From Ascaphus truei (taxonomy: Eukaryota; Chordata; Amphibia; Anura; Ascaphidae), in NCBI GenBank assembly GCA_036426205.1, contig CM071570.1:52436984-52500983 (forward strand): 64,000 nucleotides of DNA, written 5' to 3'. Made by a program: the position numbers and the translations under genes. The notes beneath the pieces are model-generated. The model ran no database searches. It was not told the origin of the DNA and worked only from the letters and a program-made list of their open reading frames with translations. The stretch's first letter is position 1. Every line of letters starts with the position of its first letter. Shown here piece by piece: positions 32,770-45,299 of this stretch.

Positions 32770-35700
32770 AGTGTAAAAAAGAGTGCCCTTAATAATGAAC
32801 ACGTATTGTTTATACACAGCACTGCTGATGTTCATTTGATGGGATATCGCTACAGTAATAAGGGAAAATTTGCTACTTTATACACATTGATCACATCCGT
32901 ATTTTTCTATTGAACCTTCCTTGTATAATTAAAACGGATGATTTTTGTAACTTTAGAACTAGATATATTTCTACATTCCTTTAATTAAAAACACTGTGTA
33001 CAGGAGTATCTCACAGGTGAATTAACGGGTGAATGGTTTTGTAAAACCCCTAGACAACAGTAAATAAAAGCCAAGGTGTGCCTGAGTAACTGATGTCAGG
33101 TCAGTAAGCTACCCTTATTTATCTTTAGATACAGCTTGACAAGACACGGAATATTGTCCCCTATGCCTAATCACTATATTATGGTAAACCCTGAAAGAGG
33201 AGGGGCTGGACAAGCAACTATTTGTTTTCACATGACTCATATTTCTCAAAAACAGAATGATCTGTTTTGCTGCAAACAGTGTAATACTGGCAGAACTGTT
33301 ACCTGCAGTTCCAAGCCATTATAACATTTCAACAAGTCTTACGCCTTACAAATAATGAACTATCTTGTCCATAAGGCAATGAATGTTTTAAAATTAGAGG
33401 AAAATCTCATAATGATATAATAATACAACATGTAACCCCTGAATACAGCTAGAGCATTTGCAATGCTTTAAAGATACTACAGTTTTATTAACACCTTCAC
33501 AGAAAGTGGGGCCTACAATCTAACAATTTCACTACTTTTTTAATCCTTTTTTTTTTTTGTTGCATTCTCATTGTTTTCTTACCAAAATATGAATTCACAA
33601 ACTGCTGTTACTTAGGGAAACATAGAAATGATTAGCTAATGACAATTTGGCCAGCCTATAGTATATTTTCCATTTTTCTTTCTCCCTATAAAACCTTTGA
33701 CCGTATTGATGCGTTTTTCCCTAATGTTTAAAGGTCAATGGTGTCCAGCCCAAGCATGTTTATAATCATTTATTGCCCTTGCCTTAACCCCTCCAGCTAG
33801 GAAGCAACTGTTGTATCGACTTAACATTGTATTATTTTCTCTCACTTCCCCTGCATCCTATACCATCCTGCTTTAAAGAATGATCCTTAGCGCTAGCATT
33901 TATTTTACTCTGACAAGTATTTTCCTCCTACTCACTGTATACTACTTTAATGTTCAGTATTTAAAAGTCACTAACAAATCCCCCTTTTCCTTTCATTCAA
34001 TATGAAGATGATACTTTCCATTAGTGGTCATTGCATTTTTGTGACTAACCTTTTGCCGGTTTAGCTGCCGTGCTTTTGATTACGTTTAACCGGTTTATGT
34101 CATTCAGGAGATGTAGCATTCAATAATTTAGGGGATAGTTACAGCTTGGTATTCAGCTGGCTCTCCTGCTGCCTTGTTATATTGTTTAGCTTGACAGAGG
34201 AGAAAATGTATTTAAGAAACAACCAAGTTCATTTTTCAGTTCACTGGTTAACAATGGTGCTCCCTTATTGTGAATTCTATCCCATGGTTAAAGTGTGATG
34301 GTATGATGAAGACCAATACTTTTTTGTTTTCATACCTACAGAACCTCTACTTTTTTATTCACATACAGTAGTTACAATTTCAATCTTTTAAGAAAAATGA
34401 ATGTTTTCTGGAAAGCTTCACCCCATCCTTATTTTACATCATGCCTATTGTTTAAATCTTTCTAAAATACAGTCCAAAGCGCCCTGCCATGATGTTTAAT
34501 AATTGTAGATCTTGATTTATTCAGGCACCGGAGCATTATTTTATAAGACACTTTGACCATTGATTCTATCAATGTGGTTGCTACATAATATGCAAGTTGC
34601 CTATTACAGTATGTCTTATTGGAGTGTCATTGACTACTAGATCTGTGTATCAACTGCACCTCACATGTACCCACCTCAGTACTAATCCAGTGGCACTCAA
34701 AAAATAATTCTCTCCTCTTCAGTGTGAGCTCAATTTATCACAACTCACTGTCTTACCCTGCAACTCAGCTACTTACTCATCCATTAAGCTCTCAGCTTGG
34801 TTAAGAATTCCATAGATGGACCTACATCTCCTACAGATGTAGCCAGACTTACTGTCCCCTAAGCCACCGGAAGAAAAGCAAGATGGTGTGGCTCTGGTTA
34901 CAGTAAAATCCACGGCTCCCTGCGGGTGTTCCTTCTTCCGAATGGGATGCCCAATGGAAAGATTTACTGCTGCCTAGTGATGTCATGGTCGTGAACAGTT
35001 CGTCTGACTACATCTGTTCTACCTGGACAAATCAGTCGAACAAATTGGACAGGTTACCTTAACAATACATTCCATGCTTTCTTTAACCTCTGTAGAGCAA
35101 GGTGATCCTACATCACACACTTCTATTTGTTTTTTAGTTTATTCATTTTATTGAATCCAAAGCTTTTAATTTTGCCCCCCAATCCTAACACAAACAGCAA
35201 AGTAACATACACTCCAGAAACAGGAAAAACATTAACAATTTGATATCTCCAAATTTAGGGGGGTTGGGGGGTGGTCGTGATCAAAGGACAGCTTCCTACA
35301 GTTTGTATACCTGAATTGCTAATCTGTGGTCCTTTCTGCTCCATTCTATGTAAGAAATAAGTAAAAATCTAGACCAACTCTGTAACAATTGCAGCTGTTT
35401 CAATCAAACGTTTGTATGATATGTCATAAAGAAATGAATAATACATGAGATTATAACATGTTTGCTTTACCAAATATGCTATGTAAAAAAGAGTATTTTT
35501 GCTTAAGTATAGGTCATGTTGGATTGTTTAACCCTAAACTGCACGGTGCAGTAAATGATAAAACAATTACAAGGGAATAGAAAAAGAAATGAGTCAGTGT
35601 TTCCTTGGTCTCAAATACTGAAATGTTAATAGGACAGATGCTCCCTCCCATCTGTGATTCACGAAAGGATTTACTTTGTTCTGTTTGTCAGTCAAGAAAA

Positions 35701-36630
35701 ACAAGGAGATACAGTATACAAGAACGAATTGTTTTTTTTTTTCTAATCTGTTTTATTCTTGGGGTATAACTCCTCATCTTTCACATTAATTGGATTGTTG
35801 CCACAAAATCCACAGAACTTTTATGCCTTACAAATCTTAATATAACTGTGCTATGAAATATGTCAAAAACCCTGCCACAACTATACAACGTGCTATACAA
35901 ATAGCACTTTTCTATTAGCAAAAAAACAACCTTGCAAGGCGTACACAGTAGTTGGTTGCTTTCACTGATTTGTGTGGGAGATCTGCCTCCACACAGTATG
36001 CTCTGGTTCCTGATACTGCCACTTTGAATGTCTGTAAAGCTGCTGCCTTCGTGTCCTCTTCCATCCACTGCTTATTAAATGTTTGTAATAATTCTAAAGC
36101 AACATGCTTGTTCCATCAGCCCCTCCCCCAATCACCTAAAATACCCCTCTGCTCCTCATCTCCCTCTGTTTGCAGTTTCAGTTTTCTTCCACCCTCCCTT
36201 CCAACATATAGTTCAATTTTTACCCTTTAATCTTTTTTGGGGGGGATGGGGGCTCTTTCAGGCCTAACTCATATGTACGCCAAGGCCAAAGTCTTTCCCC
36301 ATTGTTTCCTTTCCCCTCAGTCTGCCGTTGGCCGCACATACATTAGAGGCCATATTGCACTTCAACATTCCCAGTGGAAGGAAATCAATTTCAATATCCA
36401 TGTTCCTTGCAAGTAGGATTTCTAGCAAACGTTAAATGTATGCAAGTACCATAGGTCCACTATGCAATCTGATGACTCAGACACTGCAAGGAAAATAATC
36501 CCATGTTGCAGATATATTATTGGCTTTTTTTGTAACACAAAATTATGGTGACTTTATAGTTTCACATAATAGAGATCCTTCCAAGTTGAGATACAAGGGA
36601 ATACAAGTTCTCCCCATTAATAGAAGAGGG
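32770..36630. other. long unique-looking AT-rich stretch
   Basis: A TA run ends at 32769. Beyond it I found no transposon ends, RNA genes or protein motifs. The overlapping ORFs at 35781-36268 have no recognisable domain. Blocks at 33640-33790 and 34080-34220 look like enhancer-type sequence by composition only. Poly-T runs lie at 33548-33559 and 35730-35741. Confidence 0.35.
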
Positions 36631-36699
36631 GGTTCAGGGCCGCAGACAGATTTCCCGGGGCCCATGACTACAGTTCTGACCAGGGCCCCGTCCCTCCGT

Positions 36700-37000
36700 T
36701 GGCAGTGTTGCGAGCCCCATTTCACACCTCACGACCGCCCCCCCCCCCCATTTCGTGGGATCCCTCTATTTCCCTCCCCGCCTCACATGTATTTATCTCC
36801 CCTCCATCTCACATCTTATTCTCCCCCAATCCCTGCTCCCCCCCGCCTCACATGTATTTTTCTCCCCTGCGTCTCACTCTTACTCCCTCTTTTCCTCACT
36901 CACCCCCTCTCTCCTCTCACTCTCCCCCCCTTCCATCAATTACCCCACTTTCACTCATTCCCCCCTCACACAATATATACCAAAAAAAAGACCATAGAGA
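36700..37000. repeat. pyrimidine-rich minisatellite
   Basis: Units of the type CCTCACATGTATTTATCTCCCC recur with variation, followed by CTCACTCN-rich sequence. All three plus frames are open only because of composition. CAGGGCCGCAGACAG at 36636 may mark the start of the host transposon. Confidence 0.65.
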
Positions 37001-37391
37001 TGGATATTTGGTCTCTTTATTAATGTATAGTTCTCATCAAAGCTCTGCTATTTCTTATTTTCGAAATTTTAACATTATTTCACTTATCCTTTGTTTATTA
37101 TTTAACATTTACGTGTGAATTATGGGTATTTATTACCTACCTACCCTTATAAGCGATTCATTCCTGTTTGTCATTATTCTCCATTGTTACAATGTATCTT
37201 ATTATAGCAATTCAGTCATATGCTGACTGCTATGTTGGTTTATGTTTTCACATGCTTTCTCTCTCAGATACTATTGGTTACATGTTACTCCAATTGTTGT
37301 TATTCTAACTTGATTAATGCTCTGCATTTGCTTTCTTTCATTTCAGCATCTTCCATTCATTGTTATCCATTGCCATTTTTTAACTTAATAC

Positions 37392-38131
37392 AGGCATACC
37401 CCGCATTAGCGTGCGCAATGGCTCCAGAGCATGTATGTAAAGTGAAAATGTACTTAAAGTGAAGCACTACCTTTTTTCACTTTGGTAGAGGTAGGGAGCC
37501 CGTATTGCTGTTCAATACACTGGCGACACACTTTATTCGAGCTCGGCTAGTCCCACGAATTCGGGTATACCCGGGTGTATTGAGGTTTGTGACTGTTTTC
37601 TGCCCGAGTGCATTGAGGTATTTTCCAGGCAGGGATTGAAGCATTTTATTCCCGCTGGCTGCAATACTGCACAGTATATATATATATATATATACTGCAT
37701 TACAATTCTTAAATTTATGCCATCTGGTAGACACGCGAAGCATTGCAGCCTATTAAATCCTAATCATTATCATTTAACAGATCAGCCGCCCGTCAGCCAG
37801 GCATGAACCCAGGCTGGGAAGGCAAACGCAACGGGGCTTGTCAGAGGTTAGGAGCGGCGCATTCCAGGTATCTGCCAGGTACAAACTGGGTATTTGCTCG
37901 AATAAAGTGTGTCGCAGCAGTACATGCCTGTGTCCTACTCACAGGCGCATGCGCGAGCTGCGGTTTTCCAAATGGGTGAGGGGAATCAGCGCAACTACGG
38001 CGGTCTATAGGGCTGAATAACTGTCCGTACTTGTAAAGCGAGCGTACGGACACAGGGGAATAGTGCTATTGTAAATATGTTGTACTCGCGAGTGTCCGTA
38101 AAGTGAAGGTCCGTATAGCGGGGTATGCCTG
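37392..38131. mobile_element. Tigger/pogo-like non-autonomous DNA transposon
   Basis: The ends are CAGGCATACCCCGC and its inverse GCGGGGTATGCCTG. This closely resembles the Tigger TIR, which begins CAGGCATACC and duplicates TA. TA precedes the left end, but the right flank reads AA. Subterminal AAAGTGAA-type repeats occur on both sides (37439-37480 and 38099-38110). There is no transposase. A second MITE is nested inside. Confidence 0.7.
37517..37921. mobile_element. MITE nested in the Tigger-like element
   Basis: CTGGCGACACACTTTATTCG on the left and, inverted, CTGCGACACACTTTATTCG on the right define terminal repeats of about 22 bp. A TA run lies at 37677-37695. Superfamily is not determined. 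Confidence 0.55.
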
Positions 38132-38304
38132 AATATTTGTGTTTGTGTTACATTTATTGTCATTTTTAGTATTTTTTTGTATTTTTTTCATGCTGTATTA
38201 AATCTATGTTTATCTAATGTTCGTAATTAACTATAATTTGTAAAACACTTTTTCCAATTACCAGAATGTGTCTGGATTATCTAATTTATTTAGCCAAACA
38301 GAAG

Positions 38305-38341
38305 CACAACGTTTCGACCATAAGGTATTTTTCAAGTCAGG
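38305..38341 (-). ncRNA. hammerhead-like module followed by AATAAAT
   Basis: The minus strand gives CTGACTTGA, a short ACC/GGT stem, then GAAACGTTGTG and AATAAAT at 38284-38290. It is the same family as 6714-6746. The first box is eroded. Confidence 0.35.
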
Positions 38342-38518
38342 TATAGTGGCATAGTGAATAAAGTCAATAATAAGTCTTTAAATACCCCTCACCAACCCAC
38401 AACACCCTGTGTTCATTATCATTGATGTCAAACAGCTGTGATTAGGCGTTCCTTCTTTGCTGCATCATAGTCAGTAGCAACTCCTCCAATGCTGTTGTAC
38501 ATAATGATGATCCTCAGT

Positions 38519-38725
38519 TAGGGTGTGTCTCACACATGGCTTCTCCATTTTGGCTTTATTTTTGTTAAATAAATCATGACACAGTGTAATATGTCATGTG
38601 TTGTTGTTCATCTGCGGTTGTATTTACCTAATTTTAAGACCTGCTAAGGAACAGATGATTATTATTATCCTGATATGTAAAACCACAGATTTCAAAGAGG
38701 GTGCACTTTCTTTTTCACACCACTG
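38519..38725. repeat. solo Tc1 terminal inverted repeat
   Basis: About 205 bp match the long terminal repeat at 51490-51695, including CACACATGGCTTCTCC, the AATATGTCATGTGTTG block and the TTTTTCACAC end. TA follows at 38726-38727. No transposase or partner repeat lies nearby, so it is a deletion remnant. Confidence 0.8.
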
Positions 38726-38809
38726 TATGAAGCTCGGCGTGGGACAGTTGGTGTCTGTAAGGGAGGACCGCAGCTGGGGAGAGCCAGGGCCCGGTGGCAA
38801 TGAAAGACA

Positions 38810-38846
38810 TAAAAGACATAATAAAGACATACAATACAATACAATG
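38810..38846 (+). repeat. L2 tail scrap
   Basis: Only the AAAGACATACAATACAATAC end of the L2 3' tail is present, preceded by two variant AAAGACATA units. It lies between GGGCCC-rich sequences. Confidence 0.5.
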
Positions 38847-38924
38847 AGAGGACAGGCAGCTGGGCCCCTCACAGCCACTGGGCTGTATTGTATTTATTTG
38901 GCGGGGTGTTTTAAAAAAATATTT

Positions 38925-39072
38925 ATATTTGTGGGAGGGAGGGGGTGAATGTATTTGGGTGGGTTTATGTATTTGGGGGTTGGGTTTTTTGTATGTACCA
39001 GTATTTGAGGGGAGGGTTTTATTTATTTGGGGGGTTGTATGTATTTGGGGGGTGGGGGGGTTGTATGTATTT
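38925..39072. repeat. G-rich minisatellite
   Basis: Units built on TGTATTTGGGGGG recur about five times. Four or more G runs of at least three lie close together on the plus strand, so a G-quadruplex is possible. Both frames through it are open from composition only. Confidence 0.65.
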
Positions 39073-39585
39073 GCTACCACTAGTAGGTATAGTGAAGCTA
39101 GAAGTTTCTATAGTCAAGTCCCTGGAGGAGTCACAGAGGAATGATCTCACTGTACAGAAACATGAAATTTTATGTGTAGAGCTATACTATATGTTTAAAG
39201 CATGTCTGGAGACCTTTATTATTTTATAGTTAGAGATTGTGCCCCTTCTAGTTATAGCCCATAGCAATGGCCCGAGGTTAGTAATCTGCCCTGAAAGAGG
39301 AGGATGCATTATTATGCAAGTAATTCTCTGGGGGGAATCAGTTTAAATAAAGGGTTTAGGAGCACCGTGGGATTGTCACATACTGCCCAGTTGTAAATGT
39401 GAGCCCTTTCTGATGCCTTGGGATAAGGAGGGTATTTCTCAGAGTGACGGAATATCTATCCCTGATGGTACGAGTATCTCTACCAAGGATCCTGGTGAGA
39501 AGGATGCAAATCCAAACGTAGGGACAGCAGATACCATGTAGATCCAGTTCTAAGGGTACCAAGTTAAGAGCGTCCCTTGGATAGT

Positions 39586-40186
39586 AAAAGTATGTAGTTA
39601 TAGACAACACTTCCTATGTAATAAATGAAAATCATAGTAAGAGTAGGTGCATGGGAACAATTGAGGGGCCCCTAAACCCCTCCAAAAACACTAACAATTA
39701 AACACAACTGGTGTTCCCAGCACTGACAATGAACACAACTGATGATAATCTCTGACTATATTGCAAGATTCAAGCAGGCTGTAAGCATACATCTAAACCA
39801 AAGGCATCTGCAGAGGGACTTGGAGGTGAAGGTGGTAGGGAAGTACCTTAGTCCCTTTGCTTTGCTGGGGACTTGGGGAATGGCTAATAGAAGGGGATGT
39901 TGACCCAGAAACTTTGCCCACCACATCTTCTCTCCAGTCTTTCCATTAAGGGTTGTTTACCCATCCTCACAACTCAGTGATATCACTATCCCCCCTCTCC
40001 CACTCCTGCCCCTCCCCTCCCCCCCCTGTGCCTGCTTTTGTTGTACCATTTTAAGCCTGTATTCTCTGTTCACCCTTTGTTGCTGTGTGTTATTTTGCTG
40101 TGTCAATATATATTTGATTATTATTTACGCATACCACATTTCCGTGTGTTCATTGTGAGTGCTGGGAACACCAGTTGTGTTTTCTT
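39586..40186. mobile_element. insertion with 14-bp TSD and internal inverted repeats
   Basis: GTCCCTTGGATAGT occurs exactly at 39572-39585 and 40187-40200. The insert contains ACACAACTGGTGTTCCCAGC (about 39703) and its inverse at 40157-40177, the right arm abutting the right duplication. It has no ORF. Its length (601 bp), duplication size and inverted structure parallel the insertion at 3670-4247, although no hammerhead core was found. Confidence 0.6.
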
Positions 40187-40200
40187 GTCCCTTGGATAGT

Positions 40201-41245
40201 GGTAAGGGCTGTGTGGGGAAGAATACCAAAGGCAACTGTATTATTTGTCACTTATTATTGCCTAAAGAAAGATGTTGCATGTGGATCCCAATCAGTGGAA
40301 CGAATTAAGCTCTTGTTAGTACCAATAACATTCCTGGCGCCCGTCATTACCACCTCTTAGCATACATGCCCAGCCAGCCCAGATGCCAACACCCTGCAAA
40401 GGTACATAGAGACACTATGCACCACTGTATATAAGACACCTCGATGTAGCACATTTTGTTGAGCTGGGTAAAAAAGAGTTACATACAGTATGGTATAGTA
40501 TACGAAAAACTCAAACAAGGTGAAGGTCTTTGCAGAGCACATCACTTTTACACATCTCTTCAACTAAAAGTGGTGATATTAGACATGCTTTGTTATTCCA
40601 ATATTTGTTATAGTGAGAGTCTTTAGGTCCATAAAAGCAAAATGTAATTGAATCATGTGAGCCAGACTTATGAACTCACTGATGTGAATTGCCAAACCGT
40701 TTGGAAATTAGTAGCTGTGCTATGCATTGTAGGACTAAAAGTCTTCATTGAAAAATGCTAATTAATTAAGCAACGGTTTAATATTTGGCAGCGTGCATCC
40801 TGTATATATTCTTTATTGGTGTTGGAGTTCTATTAAAATACATCAAAAGCTCAAATCCAGAGATAAAATACATGCCAACAAAATGAAAAATCTGGTGCAT
40901 TGCATGCAATGATCCTTTCAGTGCAGACACGGTATGTTGCCAGCAATATAATAAAGACATGACATTGTAAATATGAATAACAATTTTAACTTAATTTAAA
41001 TATTGATTTATTCTACTAACATCCCAGGGATTAAATACAATCTTCCTGTATGCGCAATGAAAAGTCTCCATAATATGACACAGGGACTTAAGCACTGAGT
41101 AACTTAAAACAAATGACTGACTTCAAAAAAGGGAACTCAGAGTATTACTTTGCCATCATTTGCTTTGAAAACATTTAGATCACAATTCAAATATTGATTT
41201 GAAAATAGTACAATGCAGCACAATGTTAGAAATCAGAACGAAGTG
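40201..41245. other. no feature recognised
   Basis: AT-rich, with short ORFs lacking motifs and no clear repeat termini. Confidence 0.35.
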
Positions 41246-41248
41246 TGA

Positions 41249-41473
41249 GGCCTCGGCCAGGGTGATGCTGAGCGGGCGGGCGCACTCATGCTGGCCACTT
41301 TGAAACACATTGAGGCAATGTGTGTGGCCAACGCCCGCTAGGCGCTTAGCTGCTTGTAGAGCAAGCAAATTTGATTTTGCCCTCGCAAGTGCATCACGTG
41401 TGCGTTTCGCCCAATGACGAGCAGGGCGCAGCGCACGAGCGCCAGCGTGCCCGCTCCCTGCCTGGCCGCAGCC
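41249..41473. mobile_element. PIF/Harbinger-like MITE A
   Basis: It starts GGCCTCGGCCAGGGTG and ends CCTGGCCGCAGCC, which are inverted ends, followed by TAA at 41474-41476. It is strongly CpG-rich compared with its flanks. The left flank reads TGA instead of TAA. Confidence 0.65.
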
Positions 41474-41476
41474 TAA

Positions 41477-41818
41477 GGCTGCAGTCCCAGTTCATTCACA
41501 GCGCTTCACCGCAGATCGCGGTCCTGGGTTAGAGGGAGAGTTTGCGACGGGAGGTGCATGGCGGGGGTTTCGAAGGGACGTTGCCATGACCTCACACGGC
41601 TGATTCACCCTCATTGGCTGAACCGCCAGCGGGGGCGTGGCCACGCCTCCGTCACAAGTTCAACATACAAAAAAATTGTATGTGTGAAAACTTGCAGTAC
41701 AGCGCAGCTGCTAATTGCACGCCGACGCATGTACGAGGCTCGTATAGATTGGGGGGTGGTGCTTGTGCGCACAGCGTACGCTGAGGCATGCGCTGTAGAA
41801 CGCACTGTGACCACAGCC
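41477..41818. mobile_element. PIF/Harbinger-like MITE B, abutting A
   Basis: It starts GGCTGCAGTCCCAG and ends GTGACCACAGCC. TAA flanks it at 41474-41476 and 41819-41821, and the left TAA is shared with MITE A. Its length, 342 bp, equals the copy at 2098-2439. It is GC-rich and non-coding; ORFs here are incidental. Confidence 0.7.
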
Positions 41819-42254
41819 TAAGAAACAAAGTCAAACTACTTGGAGGAAACCATTAGGAAGCAGATGTGGCTTTCAACTAACAAAGGTTTACTAGTGTAGC
41901 AGTCCTCATGATTTGTATGTCCTCTCCTATTGCAATATTCTACTGAACTACTTTCCTATCAAAATGGCTTCATCATAATACAAATTGGTGAAGAATGTTC
42001 AACTCTTGTTTGCTTGCTATTTTACCTTTTGTATTAGTGCTTATCCAACCTTTTCATTCAAAATACAAACAGGTTTCCAAGTTCTGCCTGAGATCACTAT
42101 TTCTTTCACACCGTCCTTCCTCCGAAACTCATTCTCAATTTCTACAGTACTTTTCTCTCCGCTATCATTCATGTTTAGTTGAGTTAGCGTTTCCAATGTG
42201 ACAGCTGAGCATGTTAAGCACTACTACGATCTTGTGAATTGGACAATATAGCCC

Positions 42255-42760
42255 AGTTTTCTCTCCCTCTCCCACTCTCTTTCCTTCTCTCCCCCTCTCC
42301 CCCTCTCCCCCTCTCTCTGCCCCCTCTCCCTCTCCCCTTCTCTCTGCCCCCTCTACCTCTCTCTCTTCCCCCCTCTTACCCCCTCTCTTTCTCTCCCCCT
42401 CTCTCTTTCCTTCTCTCTCCCTCTCTTCCTTCTCTCCCTCTCACCCTCTCCCCTCTCTCTGCCCCCCTCCTCTCCCCTTTCTCTGCTCCTCCCCTCTACT
42501 CTCTCTCTCCCCCCTCTCACCCCCCTCTCTTTCTCTCCCCCTCTCTCTTTCCTTCTCTCCCCCTCTCTTTCCTTCTCTCCCCTCTCCCCCTCTCTCTGCC
42601 CCCTCTCCCTCTCCCCTTCTCTCTGCCCTCTCTACCTCTCTCTCTTCCCCCCCTCTCACCCCATCTCTTTCTCTCCCCCTCTTTCTTTCCTTCTCTCCCC
42701 CTCTCTCTGCCCCCTCTCCCTCTCCCCTTCTCTCTGCCCCCCTCTACCGCTCATTTTGTA
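42255..42760. repeat. 500-bp CCCTCTCT polypyrimidine tract
   Basis: The plus strand is almost purely C and T, in variable CCCCTCTCT, CTTTCCTTCTCT and CTCTGCCCC units with higher-order repetition. The 175-codon ORF here is a repeat artefact. Such tracts can form triplex DNA. Confidence 0.9.
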
Positions 42761-43499
42761 GGCTGAGCGGAGGCCTCCCTCTGTGCTTAATATTAATTTT
42801 AACATGCGTAAAAGCTTAGAAACTGTCAATTTCATGGACGTGAGGGTTTCTGTGAAAGGAAATAAACTAATTACGGATCTTTTGTGAAAGAAACAGATAG
42901 TAACACCAGTAGTTTATTGCAGGCAGTATGGTACAGTCTTTGGTACTATGTAAAGTGTACTATAACTGTTAATCAGAGCCTGTTGCTATCAGGGACTACC
43001 CTTCTCAGATCCCTGGGGTTTTGGTATATTCGTCCCTCTGTACCACTTGGTATAGTCCTGCCCTGTTTCCTTTTTGGCCAGTCTGCAGTGCTTCCTTTTA
43101 AAAGCTTGCAGCCAGCTACTGTAAGTGGTCTCCCCCAATTACTCTCTGTCACAGTATTGTTTTTTAATCTTCTCCTAATTTATACATCACCAAGTTTTCT
43201 ATTTATTTCTGTTCGTGGTGATTAATAAAGTTATTCAGACATTCAGCAAGGACTCTATTTTGCATGAAGAAGGAGATGAGTATATCTGCCTGTCAAAGCT
43301 TACTTAGCTCCAGGATGCCTAGGACAGAACAGTGTATGTACTGTATTATTTAGATTTTTTTAAATTTCCACTCACAAATATGTTATACTCTCACTAAGAG
43401 ACTTGCCATGGAGATTCGAGGCTTGCTATCTTTTCGCCACATCAAACTTGATTTTTTATAACTGTTTTTAAAGACTCAGAAGGCTGCAAATGATATCTA

Positions 43500-43665
43500 C
43501 AGATGTAGCAGACGTTATTGTACCCAATTAATGCACGCGGTACAGAATCGCTAATGAAAATAATGGTAACGTGTGGTATATCTTTAATGTGCGCGTTTTT
43601 TCCCCCTTTCTTAATGCACACATTAATGGGTGCAATAACGTCCGCTACATCTGTGCAGTATTAAC
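43500..43665. mobile_element. palindromic MITE
   Basis: ACAGATGTAGCAGACGTTAT, then TAATGCACGCG, on the left mirrors the right part ending CGTCCGCTACATCTG. Terminal repeats are about 45 bp. It is non-coding, with no target duplication identified. Confidence 0.65.
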
Positions 43666-44157
43666 TATGGATGGTTCTGAAAGATCTAGTTTCTTAGGAA
43701 ACAGTACAGCAGCGTCTGCATGGAGTGCAATCTTATGTTGGAAAGTCGCCAGAGGGAGACCATATATATTGGGATTTGTTCTGCCAATCTTCAATAGAAA
43801 AGGCAAACAGTAGAGGTGACAGAGGTTAGCCAAGTTGTGTATCTCTGCTAATAAGAAATGTATCTGTAAGGGAATTATTAACTATGATGGAAGCCTTTGG
43901 CGAATCATTTAGGGGCCTATGCACTAAGCGTTAATAAAAAAAATCACCGGGTCATTTAAATAGCCGTTTTTTGTGAGCATTGCTATCATGGTATTCAGAA
44001 AGCCTTGATTACCTGTGATAGCAAAATTTAAAAAAACGGGCGCGTAGCCGGTGACGTGAAGATCACCTCTCTAAAAAGGCCTTAACCCCGCGATTCCTTT
44101 TAGCAGCCTCTCCCTGCGCAAATCTAGCATGAAATTTATGTTTTTTAAAAATACATT

Positions 44158-44434
44158 TTATTACTAGTGTAGATGAGCAGGGGTTCTCCGTAGCAGAACC
44201 GCGTTGATTTCAGGTCCGGGGACCCCCTGCTTCCCGAGATAAAGGCCCCGTTATGGGTGCCGGTATCTCCTATGCATTTTATTCCCATGGTCAAATGACG
44301 CGGGATATTTAAATGCATAGGGGATACCGGCACCTCCTAACAGGGCCTGTATCTCGGGAAGCAAGGGTGTCCCCGGAACTCACATCAATGCAGTTCTGCT
44401 CCAGAGACCCCCTGCTCATCTACACTAGTAATAA
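44158..44434. repeat. internal palindromic module
   Basis: TTACTAGTGTAGATGAGCAG through GGTGCCGGTATC is mirrored by GATACCGGCACC through CTGCTCATCTACACTAG. Arms are about 115 bp. The equivalent module is at 31450-31661 in copy 2. Confidence 0.75.
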
Positions 44435-44544
44435 CATTTATTTTTAAACAGCTGCTACCCATAATAAACATTCAAAACCCAACAACACTAATACCCACCT
44501 CCTCTACTCCCACATGATTGATACCAGAGGCCGCGTGTGTCTGG

Positions 44545-44775
44545 GGGTCATCAGGTGGTCCCACGGGTGTCTGTGGACCCTAGGGTGGTCCCCGCAGGTG
44601 TCCAAGAGTCCTCAGGTTGTCCCAGTGGGTGTCTGTGGGCCCTCGGGTGGTCTCCATGGGTTATCCCTGCGGGTATCTGGGGGTCCTCAGGTGGTCACCG
44701 CGGGTGTCTGTGGGCCCTTGGGTGGTCCTCGCTAGTGTCTGGGGATCCTCAGGTGGTCCCCACGGGTGTATGGGG
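44545..44775 (+). repeat. GC-rich minisatellite, about 31-bp units
   Basis: About seven units on the theme GGGTGTCTGTGGGCCCTCAG then GTGGTCCCCGC. Parts of the array recur inverted at 46922-46970. All three plus frames stay open across it. Confidence 0.75.
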
Positions 44776-45299
44776 CCCCTTGGGTCCCCGTTGGCCTGAA
44801 GTATCACTCCTGTGTCCCAATTTTTTTACCAATACATTTAAATAAATACCCCCCACACCCTTACTTCAACACATACAGTACTGTAATGGGCAAAATAACT
44901 ATTATCCAGATATGGATAATAGCTTATTTGCCCATTATTAAATCAAACATTAGCCAGCCAGAATAAATAAAGTAAATAAACCTTTCTACTTACCCCTGCC
45001 ATCATTAAGGGCGTCCTCGTCAGCATACAGAAGGGCCATGTCCTCTGTTGCCAGAAAGAAAACAATAAATAATACAATATAATGGCCCCTAACCCCTTCA
45101 TCTTATAGTAATTAAGGGGTTAACCCACCCAGGAGTCCTAACCACCCACCCCGGGACCACTAAACCATCCTGTACCCATTGATTTGGCATAGTGGTACAT
45201 CATACCCATATAATATGGGCATGATAAGTCACTATAGCAGCCAATGGTCACCCTAATCAAAAAGCATGAAGGTCAAAATTACACAATAATAAAACATAT

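Noticed and set aside
35781..36268. Overlapping ORFs on both strands as a host exon
   Set aside because: There are no recognisable motif, splice sites or codon-bias support, and one part runs into a pyrimidine tract.
42239..42766. 175-codon ORF rich in Leu, Pro and Ser
   Set aside because: It is the translation of a C/T-only tract; all pyrimidine codons lack stops.
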